A DNA stretch of 64,000 nucleotides from Wenjunlia tyrosinilytica (GTDB lineage Bacteria; Actinomycetota; Actinomycetes; Streptomycetales; Streptomycetaceae): contig NZ_BMMS01000024.1 of NCBI RefSeq assembly GCF_014646055.1, forward strand, positions 1 through 64,000. The letters are read 5' to 3'. Under the pieces are notes generated by a model. The model ran no database searches and had not been told where the DNA came from. It worked only from the letters and a program-made list of their open reading frames with translations. Below, piece after piece: positions 52,401-58,353 of this stretch (the first letter of the stretch is position 1; every line of letters starts with the position of its first letter). A program made the position numbers and the translations under genes.

Positions 52401-52651
52401 TCGCCGACCGTGACCGCGTCCGCGCCCAGCAGATCGGTCAGCGCCGCCGAGTCGCGGTCGGTATGGACGCGCACCCGGCTGAAGTCATGGCCGAGACGGG
52501 CCTCCAGCTCCCGGCGCAGCCCGGCGTCGAGCGGTTGGCCGGCACCCGAGATGATCTCCTTCGGCTCGGGGGTGCGGGCCTTGGGCGCCGTGGCCTTGCG
52601 CTGCTTTCCTTCTTCGGCCCTGTCGGGTGCCGTGGTACGGGTGCGGCTCAT
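46496..52651 (-). CDS. Giant eCIS protein with N-terminal DUF4157 (eCIS core) domain; tape-measure or effector candidate
   Basis: 2051 residues. The DUF4157 domain (about 30 to 120) has a zincin-like motif H106-E-L-L-H110 in RRLVAHELLHTVQ. Residues about 250 to 1000 are Pro/Glu/Lys/Ala-rich and probably disordered, with KDKPKDKQKDK-type repeats. From 1010 to 1130 there is a highly charged coiled coil. From 1140 to 1470 there are amphipathic and strongly hydrophobic helices (GIIISIVIEKVVSMIIPAAG, LFAQAVAAGVVALLEFITNF). From 1490 to 1620 there is an Arg/Lys-rich basic stretch, and from 1630 to 2051 a folded C-terminal domain I cannot assign. Gene order next to AAA+ and Pvc16-like genes equals the afp14 tape-measure slot. 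DUF4157 is known as an eCIS toxin/cargo marker. Both roles are inference. Confidence 0.85.
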   Translation of the reverse strand: MSRTRTTAPDRAEEGKQRKATAPKARTPEPKEIISGAGQPLDAGLRRELEARLGHDFSRVRVHTDRDSAALTDLLGADAVTVGEDIFFAEGRFRPGTDDGRRLVAHELLHTVQSPHALGTLRAGRDLGAVSLPQDAIEREAERGARSPGQRPEVTRDATPGWLRYARVRADQFRTEQLDPATLVDRLTAGILRSLRGDPTDAAGRVRSQLACFSDELRSSVLDRLSHRLPSGDYARMLELLHESAQGPAGKDTGKAPEPVVDPAKPAEKENGPGQEAGDKGEQAKEPKDQPPKEEKPKEEAPQDRQKDKQGDKPKDKQKDKPKDEAEKKAEEEKDGKPQDKDAEEPEDSEDSKDSKDKPAAEQGKQPPPAGSAAAEAPAAAPEAAAPAQAMQEPGAPGQQREQAQQGPAQGSKPQDVDQRQAAQPQAPRPDQVDKLAEAKDSPLTQHGLNDGEKGDVREEERPLGLESDADKEVDTPKDEEPAPEPPAETPLKPDDFLPGSDLDVSSVPTADRLTVPASGGPPPVPEAPSLPEPPRTKAEEVQRQRESAPDEEAQEPAPGPAEPGAAPEAQQEEADTEAESGPARDLRADKPVEQEVGPDPETAQSAGTGPREPDNRPEPAASVTDSRAAEAAEPGTDTDVAADRGNASSTAAGPEGTASPQTGVRPGGSPGADGGPGAAGPLGGAEPEAADRPLGPAAEQAEAPGALGAPGAQPGQEASMEAGGGGCAGAPQPATEEGAGAGGCGGGGEGGQAKEAEKPAPPDVSGQDPQSALATAATLPPDQMVTTLDGVDGAVDRSVGEEHAALEANAPTAQRPSGAPRTLSGPPREADPAQQVTEHVEREGAESGKDQKKVEGDKTQDQNPAAQVERPNVSDDSTNKVSAEEVQNMQNAVGDVPDRDPSLNKKVRAPKVEYSGESDPKRTDKQAENLKKSSDKILAVGREDSAKPMGEDQIYPDVPGETLKGDVPGGSGGGQGRAKAKAGAKPGVAVVAQQERGPEIQASVGQAQGRMTSEQAKREQSEAEERARSQEEQDKAVAENAEAQAGERGQAAEQVKAERAQWQTEQDGKITQADTDAAKEHDDKNQEIDKKRTDTDQDVGKRQDEDNKKIQDNRKEAEEKARKEKEAKKEESSGWFGWVKSKVKAAFDALISVVTGIFDFFRKIVNGIIEKFREFANWAIEQARKFAVELIKKLADALIAIGDVLLAAFPELRDKFRNKIKQWRDQAIAKVNEWADRLKEAVNKLLDLLAAGLNKLLDLLEKGLKAAIEMARSAVMAAIDFAEKAIAMLGQFAALVVDIAADPGGWLKKLGTAAKEGIQHHLWGAVKQAVKVWFNEKVESVLGLGRMLINVLIKGCISMAQIGRMAWEALVQSLPGIIISIVIEKVVSMIIPAAGAIMTIIQGLMAAWGTISKIIAAFGKFFAFLKAVKSGAAACLFAQAVAAGVVALLEFITNFLLSRLKMASKGVGTKLKAMAQKIMKGLKKAAKGARKAAGGAINRARAGLKKATQALRPKRPPRSRPTRPPRGRPAARSPKGTRPKRPASAPVRAAQAAKNQVKGALKQVGNAARTLGRKLKNSKLGRALTNGARKVRDAFKRQRDKLRDRYNKWKQKRAERRKRENSPEGKKERLALIISRIRPRIQKLLSRGIPRQLLRGALAGMRVWYGLSALSVRGTDRFGIEAVLNPEDLVLSGLKVKIPRREVLEFLNKVARDIENDPAIVRASGHVQVAQKAEGVVPRHTVSQPVPPPAITRLTRDVPPLKKQEQDALDFMDQGSLASLRRTQAGERTPNKVVVGEGFTADEQLSHIYLSKKVKGVKKAGIAEEFTQNKQWDGFSAFADNFFRGKPQLKDIPKKERTDMLKTAWLLGGQEVERDPQAIVTNALTVQRLVKANEEKRGSAAMEKVFKSLPAAFSGSESGGEWLTEDLNGTRSIEAERARVNAQRAAELEQLKKMRADPGVSKQQVDDFARESKNKRAREMRPIKNADKLGDRHVQSVAAWMKDFGVEKKVEAMIDGLNLETTDQYEAKVKELVFRMVREAVVDMYTAAHR

Positions 52652-52920
52652 GGGCTCCCCCGTTCCAGACCGCTGTGCACGGCCCGGGCGAGCGCGGTGC
52701 CCAGACGGCGCGGGGAGGCGGTCGGGGGCAGCGGTGGCAGGGCTCTGCGGACGACGTCGACGGCCAGGTCGGCCGGGGCGGACACCCCTCGCTCCGTCAC
52801 GAGCCTCGTCAGTTCTCGCCGGAAGGCGTCGGCGACCAGATCGTGGTCGACATTGCCGAAGCCGTCGAGGACCAGCTCGCCGATCTCCACATTGATCCGC
52901 CTGGCCGGTGTCATGCCCAT
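52648..52920 (-). CDS. Small conserved eCIS protein
   Basis: 90 residues from the ATG at 52920 (MGMTPARR), with GGAGG 7 bases upstream; ATG at 52914 would be coupled to the ATPase stop. The N-terminal motif RRINVEIGELVLDGFGNVDH is the sort of short strand-turn-strand seen in small proteins of DUF4157-containing eCIS loci. The rest is helical (LVADAFRRELTRLVTERG). It overlaps the ATPase gene by 10 bases and the giant gene by 4. Function unknown; loading or anchoring of the giant protein is possible. It shares the pattern (I/V)xVxIGxLx(L/V) with the proline-rich protein at 56291. Confidence 0.75.
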   Translation of the reverse strand: MGMTPARRINVEIGELVLDGFGNVDHDLVADAFRRELTRLVTERGVSAPADLAVDVVRRALPPLPPTASPRRLGTALARAVHSGLERGSP

Positions 52921-54977
52921 CCGCGCACCTCCGACGGGGTCAGGGAGCGCTCGAGCTTGAGGTACTCGGTACGCGCGGCGGCCAGCATGTGGCGCATCCT
53001 CAGCGGGCTGCCCTCGTCGGCGGCCAGGAACGCGGCAGCCAGCGCGATATTGCGGATCGACCCGCCGGCCACGGTCAGTTGCGCGAGCAGATCCACGTCC
53101 AGCCCCTCGGTGGGCGCCTGCTTGGGGATGACGCGCCGCCAGATCTCCGCCCGCTCGGGCACGCCGGGGAAGGGGAACTCGACCACGAAGCGGATGCGCC
53201 GCATAAAGGCCGCGTCCAGGGCCTTCTTCATATTGGTCGTGAGGACGGCGAGGCCCCGGTAGGCCTCCATGCGCATGAGCAGGTAGCTGACTTCGAGGTT
53301 GGCGTACCGGTCGTGGCTGTCCTTGACCTCGCTGCGCTTGCCGAACAGCGCGTCGGCCTCGTCGAACAGCAGGAGCGCTCCACCGCGTTCGGCCGCGTCG
53401 AAGACCCGGCGCAGATTCTTCTCGGTCTCGCCGATGTACTTGCTGACCACCTGGGAGAGGTCGATGACGAACAGGTCGACGCCCAGTTCCCCGGCGATGA
53501 CCTCGGCGGCCAGGGTCTTCCCGGTGCCCGAGCCCCCCGCGAACAGCGCGGTCACCCCGAGCCCCCGGCGCAGCACCGCCTCGAACCCCCAGTCCTGGTG
53601 GACGGTGGCGCGCTGCCGCACATGGGCGACGGCCTCCCTGAGCACCTCGCGCAGGCGGTCGGCCAGGACGAGGTCGTCCCATCCCGCCCGGGGTTCGATC
53701 CTGCGGCCGAGTTCGTCCAGGGACATCCGCGCTTCGGCGAGTCCGGCGCGCCAGGCGAGCCGCTTCGCGTCGCCCTCGGGTGCCCGGCGCACCGCCGCTC
53801 CCGCCGAACGGATGACGTGGGCGGGCAGCGAGAACTGGGCCACCAGGTCGCGAAGGTCGTCCCGCTGGAGGCCGCAGACGCCGTCGAGCGCGGAGGTCCA
53901 GATGGCCAACTGCTCCTGCTGGGTGAGGGGTTCGACGGTGATCCGGGAGCGGGGAGCCGCGCCCGGCTGCGCCTCGTCGGCGGACAGGACGAGCGGCACG
54001 GCGAGTTCGGCGACGAATGCCTCGGTGGCGGCGCGGCGTTCGCGGGGCAGTTCGTCGGTCTCGATCAGCAGGGCGGCCGGGAGGAGGATGGCCTCGCGCT
54101 GCCAGAGCCGGGCGAGCCGGTCCCTTTCGGCGGGTTCGAGGGGAAGGTCGTCGGCGGCGGCCGCGTAGAGGTGCAGTCCGGCCCGCTGCGCGGCGGTGGC
54201 GGCGATGTCGCGCCGGGTGGCCCGGTCGGAGGCGATGAGTTCGACGTGGGGAGGGCCTTCGAGGCCGGCGCCGGACCAGCCCAGGACGACGTCCTCGACG
54301 GCATCGCGGTGCCCGGGGGCAAGGTCCTGGGCGGGTGGGATTCGGCGGCTGAGCAGGCCGTGCAGCCTCACATCCAGATAGGGGACGCCCACGAGGAAGT
54401 GCAGGATCCGCTCGTCGAGGCGGAGCCGTGAGGTGGTGGGCGAGGTCTCGTCGCAGAGTTCGACGAGGCGCCAGCGGCGCAGCGGTGCGACCGGGGCCAG
54501 GGCGCTCCAGTGCGGGTCCTCGAGAGCGGCGAGGGCGAGGGCGAAGGTCGGGTGGGGCCGGGCGGGATCACCGCAGGCGGCGGCGCAGCGGGGTCCGGTG
54601 GTGGGGTCGATCTCGGCCGCCGCGAGGAGGACCAGGACGTCCCGCTCGAATGCTGTGAGGCCGAAACAGGAGACCAAGGTCGACAGTGCGTCGGGGAGTC
54701 GGGGCGGCGCGGTCCCGGACTCCGAGGCGCTCGACGCCGGGTCGCGGCCCGACGAAGATGCGGGATCCGACGCCGACGGGGGTTCCGGTGCCGACGCTCG
54801 ACCCTCCAGGGAATCCGACGCCGACACGAACTCCGGATCCGCGGCGAATGCCCGGTCCTTTGCCGAATCGGGCGCAGGGATCGGGTCCGCACCCGAGGCG
54901 TGGGCGTCCAGGCGGTCGAGTACCGCGGCCACGGCGGCGGACAGTGCACGCTGCTGCGCCCCCGGCCGCTCGTTCAT
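52911..54977 (-). CDS. AAA+ ATPase of the eCIS (Afp15-like)
   Basis: 688 residues from the ATG at 54977, chosen because GGGGAGGAG lies directly upstream. Walker A is GGSGTGKT near residue 485 and Walker B LLLFDEADALFG near 535. The second-region SDRYANLEVSYLLMRME-like (SHDRYANLEVSYLLMRMEAY), AFMRRIRFVVEFPFP (arginine finger) and sensor regions are complete. The N-terminal 90 residues are Ser/Asp/Ala-rich low complexity, and the middle holds a degenerate second AAA-like domain, as in other eCIS ATPases. Afp15-type ATPases are needed for particle assembly or cargo loading, not for sheath recycling, because eCIS are released. Confidence 0.92.
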   Translation of the reverse strand: MNERPGAQQRALSAAVAAVLDRLDAHASGADPIPAPDSAKDRAFAADPEFVSASDSLEGRASAPEPPSASDPASSSGRDPASSASESGTAPPRLPDALSTLVSCFGLTAFERDVLVLLAAAEIDPTTGPRCAAACGDPARPHPTFALALAALEDPHWSALAPVAPLRRWRLVELCDETSPTTSRLRLDERILHFLVGVPYLDVRLHGLLSRRIPPAQDLAPGHRDAVEDVVLGWSGAGLEGPPHVELIASDRATRRDIAATAAQRAGLHLYAAAADDLPLEPAERDRLARLWQREAILLPAALLIETDELPRERRAATEAFVAELAVPLVLSADEAQPGAAPRSRITVEPLTQQEQLAIWTSALDGVCGLQRDDLRDLVAQFSLPAHVIRSAGAAVRRAPEGDAKRLAWRAGLAEARMSLDELGRRIEPRAGWDDLVLADRLREVLREAVAHVRQRATVHQDWGFEAVLRRGLGVTALFAGGSGTGKTLAAEVIAGELGVDLFVIDLSQVVSKYIGETEKNLRRVFDAAERGGALLLFDEADALFGKRSEVKDSHDRYANLEVSYLLMRMEAYRGLAVLTTNMKKALDAAFMRRIRFVVEFPFPGVPERAEIWRRVIPKQAPTEGLDVDLLAQLTVAGGSIRNIALAAAFLAADEGSPLRMRHMLAAARTEYLKLERSLTPSEVRGWA

Positions 54978-55016
54978 GTACTCCTCCCCCGCCACCCGTT
55001 CAGCCCCCCGCCCCCG

Positions 55017-56294
55017 TCAGTGCGTTTCCGTGAGGTCGACCGCAGGACCGTCGAACGTCCCCTCGGCGGAGACCGTGAGCCTGCTCTGCACCCCGTCGAC
55101 CTGGACCCGGACCAGATAGACCGCGGGCCGCACTCCGTGCACGGCGATGCGCAGGCGCTTGGGATCGGGCCGGTCCCCGAGGGGGAACGGCGCCCGGAAC
55201 TGGTATCCGCCGCCGGGCCGTTCGGGTGGCGGCTGCCGCTCGTCGAGGAGCAGGAGTACCCGCTGGTCGTCGCGCAGCGGCATGTCGAGGGTCAGGACCA
55301 GGTCCGCGCCGACGGCCTCGCCGCCGCCGGTGGGGTTCTCGACGCCCACGGGCTCGGCGATGCGCGCCTGCCGGGCGAACGTCTGCACATTGGACTCCAG
55401 GCCCCAGTGCGGCTTCGCCGGATCGCCCAGTTCGAGGCCGTGGAGGAGTTGCAGGCCGTGGACGCCGGGCGGAAGATCCTGCGGCACCTCGACCACGGTC
55501 CGGTCGTCGCGGACCCGGTCCGGGTCGAGCGGCACATCGACGCCTCCGACCCGCGCGGTGACCCGGTCGGCGCGCAACCCCGTGCCGCTGAGGACCAGTT
55601 CATGGTCCCTGGGCACGGGTCCCTCCACGGGAACCGTGCCGGGGGCGGAGCCTGCGGGCCGGGAGAGCAGGCGGTCCACGAGGGGCTGGCGGCTCGGGAT
55701 GGCGCGAACGGTGCGGCGCAGGACCGGCTTTCCGGCGACGGGCTCCTGGTCGCTCTCGATGAGGACCGCGGTGCCCTGGTAGACGAGTGAGAGGGCATAG
55801 GGGGTCTGGAAGAGCATCGACCAGAGCTTGGAGGCGTCGTCCACGTCCATCGGGGTGGGCGTGAAGCGCACGCGCTGCGGTGAGGCGGCCAGGTCGGAGC
55901 CCAGAAGGAAGGGCTCGGCGGCCGCCGCGTCGATCAACTCCTTCGGCAGATGGGGCAGTTCGTGCAGCGCCCGGACGACGGAGCCGAGCAGCCGCTGGGT
56001 GACCAGCTGTGTCTCGTCCCCGTAGAAGCTGATGAGGTAGTGCAGATCGAGGGCGGCGGCCGGTTTGGCGACCAGGGTGCCGTCCCCGGTGCGGGTGGGG
56101 GTGTCGCGGTTGCGCAGCGCCGCGTTGGGCGTGACCTGGTAGAGGAAGACGGTGATCGTGGGGTCTGTTGGTGGCTCCGCCGGGGGTTTGCGGGCGGCGA
56201 CGTCCACGGCGAAGGGCACATCGGGGGTGACCGAGTGCGCGATCAGCAGGCGCAGTGCCTCGGTGACGGTGGCGACGGCCAGGGAGTTGCTCAT
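55017..56294 (-). CDS. Pvc16/DUF4255 family tail terminator-like protein
   Basis: 425 residues. The N-terminal Pvc16 domain (about 1 to 200) reads SLAVATVTEALRLLIAHSVT, then PTITVFLYQVTPNAALRNRD and LDLHYLISFYGDETQLVTQR. The C-terminal half holds Ig/IPT-like beta domains (VPRDHELVLSGTGLRADRVT and DDRTVVEVPQDLPPGVHGLQ) not present in short Afp16 proteins. Afp16 caps the distal end of tube and sheath. ATG at 56294 overlaps the proline-rich gene stop by 4 bases. The extra domains might add another function at the cap. Confidence 0.9.
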   Translation of the reverse strand: MSNSLAVATVTEALRLLIAHSVTPDVPFAVDVAARKPPAEPPTDPTITVFLYQVTPNAALRNRDTPTRTGDGTLVAKPAAALDLHYLISFYGDETQLVTQRLLGSVVRALHELPHLPKELIDAAAAEPFLLGSDLAASPQRVRFTPTPMDVDDASKLWSMLFQTPYALSLVYQGTAVLIESDQEPVAGKPVLRRTVRAIPSRQPLVDRLLSRPAGSAPGTVPVEGPVPRDHELVLSGTGLRADRVTARVGGVDVPLDPDRVRDDRTVVEVPQDLPPGVHGLQLLHGLELGDPAKPHWGLESNVQTFARQARIAEPVGVENPTGGGEAVGADLVLTLDMPLRDDQRVLLLLDERQPPPERPGGGYQFRAPFPLGDRPDPKRLRIAVHGVRPAVYLVRVQVDGVQSRLTVSAEGTFDGPAVDLTETH

Positions 56295-57022
56295 GGCCTG
56301 GCCTCCCCGCGGGAGAGGTACTGGTCGAGCTTCATGGAGGGCGCCGGGCGTCCGGCGGCGGTGTCCTTGACGGGCTTGGCGGCGCCCTTGCGTTCGGCCG
56401 CCTTCACCTCGAGCCGCCCGATGCTCACGTGAACGACCTGCTCGGCCGGCTGCCGACGGCGCCGGCGCTCCGCGTCGGAGGCCTTGGCGGCGGCCCTTCG
56501 CGGTGCCTGTGGGCGGGCCGGTGCGGGTGCCGGGGCGGGCCGTACGGCGGGCTGCGGCCCGGCAGGGGCGGAACGGGGCTGCTGGGGGCGCTGTGCCCGA
56601 CGTTCCTCGCGTCCGCCTCCACCGTCCTCCGGGCGGCGCCGCTGGACCCGTTGGGCGATGGGTCCCGGTACGGCGGTTGGGACGGGCGGGGCGACGAGCA
56701 GGGGTGCCGGAGCGGCCGCGCGCGGGGCCTCGGGCCGGGGCCGCCGATCGTGGGCCGAGGACGCGGGGCGCGGTCCTGCCGGGGTGGGGGCGGGGCCCGC
56801 CGCGGACTCTGCCCGCCCGGGGCCCGGAGCCGGATGCGCGGCAGCCGCCCGTGAGCCCGGCGCCCCCGCGGAGGGGAGGGACGGCTCCAGCGGCTCCACG
56901 CCCGTGGTCTCGACGCGTTCGAACGGCCCTGGCAGGCGTGGGCGCACGCGTGCGGCGCCCCCCGGCGCGCCCCGGCGGTCCGGGGCGTGCCGCGCCAGCA
57001 GGCGGTCGAAGAAGTCAGGCAT
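56291..57022 (-). CDS. Proline/alanine/arginine-rich eCIS protein with a short conserved C-terminal motif
   Basis: 243 residues from the ATG at 57022. Almost the whole protein is low-complexity Pro/Ala/Arg and probably disordered. Two short ordered parts are visible: an N-terminal amphipathic helix (MPDFFDRLLARHAPD) and a C-terminal strand motif (QVVHVSIGRLEVKA) followed by SMKLDQYLSRGE. Such proteins occupy this place between the zinc-ribbon and DUF4255 genes in many eCIS loci. I know no defined function. It overlaps the zinc-ribbon gene by 8 bases. Both ends look like docking peptides joined by a long flexible tether. Confidence 0.75.
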   Translation of the reverse strand: MPDFFDRLLARHAPDRRGAPGGAARVRPRLPGPFERVETTGVEPLEPSLPSAGAPGSRAAAAHPAPGPGRAESAAGPAPTPAGPRPASSAHDRRPRPEAPRAAAPAPLLVAPPVPTAVPGPIAQRVQRRRPEDGGGGREERRAQRPQQPRSAPAGPQPAVRPAPAPAPARPQAPRRAAAKASDAERRRRRQPAEQVVHVSIGRLEVKAAERKGAAKPVKDTAAGRPAPSMKLDQYLSRGEARP

Positions 57023-57791
57023 CTGCGCACAGCTCCAGGTAGTAGCGGCGCCGCAGCGGGCTGAGCGCCAGGATCTCCGGTTCGCTCCAGCCGTACGCGG
57101 TGGCGAGCAGGTGGATGTCGAGGAGGATGTCGCGGGCCCAGGAGTCCAGCTCGGCCCAGAGGTAGGAGGCGATGTCGAGTTCGGCCCTCGTCTTCTGTCC
57201 GCACGCGGGGCAGGCGACATTGAGGACCACGTCGGCGTACGGGTCGGACTCGGAGGAGACGGCGGCGATCCGCCGCTGCACATGGTCCGGGAGCAGCCCG
57301 GCCGCCACCGCCTCCCCCGCCCGCTCGGCCCGGAGTGTGCACCGGGCCAGCAGGGCCTCTCTGGCCCGGTCCGCCGGTGCCGACCTCGCCGCGGCGAGGT
57401 CGGCCGCGGTGGGCGGTCTGAACTCCACCGTCCATTCGTCGACCTCCACACGAAGCGGCTCCCCACCGGCCGCCCGTGGCTCGCCCGTGCCGACCGGCTC
57501 GCGCTCCCTCATCGGCTCGCTCCGCCCGATCAGTTCGGCCGTGTCGAGGTCGAACTCCATCTCCTCCCCGCACTCCCCGCAGTCGGCGCGGACGTCGAGC
57601 CGGGGCCCGAACAACGCCGCCCGCAGCGCGAAGAGTTCGGCGTCGCGCCGACCGACCGGCACCGACAGCAGCTCCTCGGTGCCGGCCTGCGGGCGGGCCA
57701 CACCGTGCAGCAGGAGGGCCCGTTCGCCGTCGTCGGACGCGAGCCCGGCCTCCCACGCGGCGAGCAGCACCGCCGCCCCGAGGTGCTCCAT
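57015..57791 (-). CDS. Zinc-ribbon eCIS assembly protein
   Basis: 258 residues. Two CxxC pairs, C71-G-E-C74 and C194-P-A-C197, probably bind one zinc ion. Between them is a variable linker and a region of acidic and helical character (TAADLAAARSAPADRAREAL). The C-terminus (TAYGWSEPEILALSPLRRRY then YLELC) matches the ending of phage and eCIS baseplate/tail chaperone-like proteins (GWxExxILxLxxxRRxxYLxL). It lies directly downstream of the tube gene (10-base gap). By position it should act as a tube or hub assembly chaperone. That is inference. Confidence 0.75.
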   Translation of the reverse strand: MEHLGAAVLLAAWEAGLASDDGERALLLHGVARPQAGTEELLSVPVGRRDAELFALRAALFGPRLDVRADCGECGEEMEFDLDTAELIGRSEPMREREPVGTGEPRAAGGEPLRVEVDEWTVEFRPPTAADLAAARSAPADRAREALLARCTLRAERAGEAVAAGLLPDHVQRRIAAVSSESDPYADVVLNVACPACGQKTRAELDIASYLWAELDSWARDILLDIHLLATAYGWSEPEILALSPLRRRYYLELCADA

Positions 57792-57801
57792 CGGCCCGGC
57801 C

Positions 57802-58326
57802 TCACGCCGGCTGCTGGTACGAGGGCTCTTCCGGCTCGGGGACCTCGTAGTCCCGCTCCCAGCCCTCGCACTCGAGCTTCAGGCTCTGGATCGCCACCGC
57901 GTTGGCGTTGGCGTCCAGTTCGCCGACGATCTGGTATTCGCTGATCCACGTCCGGTAGAGCTTGTGCGAGACCGCGACCTGACCGGCTTCGTTGAGGACC
58001 TGGATGACGATGTCCTTGCGGAAGTCGGCGAGCGAGACCTCGGATCCGCGCCCCGCGCCGACCATCCAGACCTTGTTGGCCCACCGGTCGAACTCGGGGT
58101 CGTGGGTGACCCCGCGCTCGAGCGTGACGGCCTCGAACTCGGTGCGGCCCGGTGACTTGCGCGGCGAGCTGGCGTCGCCTCCGTTGCGGTGCTTGACCAC
58201 TTCGGTGGTCCGCTTGAGTGGACTGATCTTGCTGACGCCTGCGACGACGCGCCCGTCCCAGACGACCAGGAACTTGAAGTTCTTGTACGGGTCGAACCGC
58301 TGCGCGTTGACCGTGAACTCGGCCAT
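57802..58326 (-). CDS. Inner tube protein (T4 gp19/Hcp-like)
   Basis: 174 residues. FDPYKNFKFLVVWDGRVVAG then VSKISPLKRTTEVVKHRNGG is the classic N-terminus of phage-tail tube proteins (DPYxxFxFxVxxxGxxxGxFxxVSGL), and the C-terminus (EYQIVGELDANANAVAIQSL and KLECEGWERD) is equally typical. It polymerises into the rigid inner tube. Only one clear tube gene is present near the sheath, whereas some eCIS have two. AGGAG lies 4 bases before the ATG. The 5' untranslated gap contains a small duplication of the end of the sheath gene. Confidence 0.92.
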   Translation of the reverse strand: MAEFTVNAQRFDPYKNFKFLVVWDGRVVAGVSKISPLKRTTEVVKHRNGGDASSPRKSPGRTEFEAVTLERGVTHDPEFDRWANKVWMVGAGRGSEVSLADFRKDIVIQVLNEAGQVAVSHKLYRTWISEYQIVGELDANANAVAIQSLKLECEGWERDYEVPEPEEPSYQQPA

Positions 58327-58353
58327 GGAGCTCCTATACCTCGATCCGTCCGG

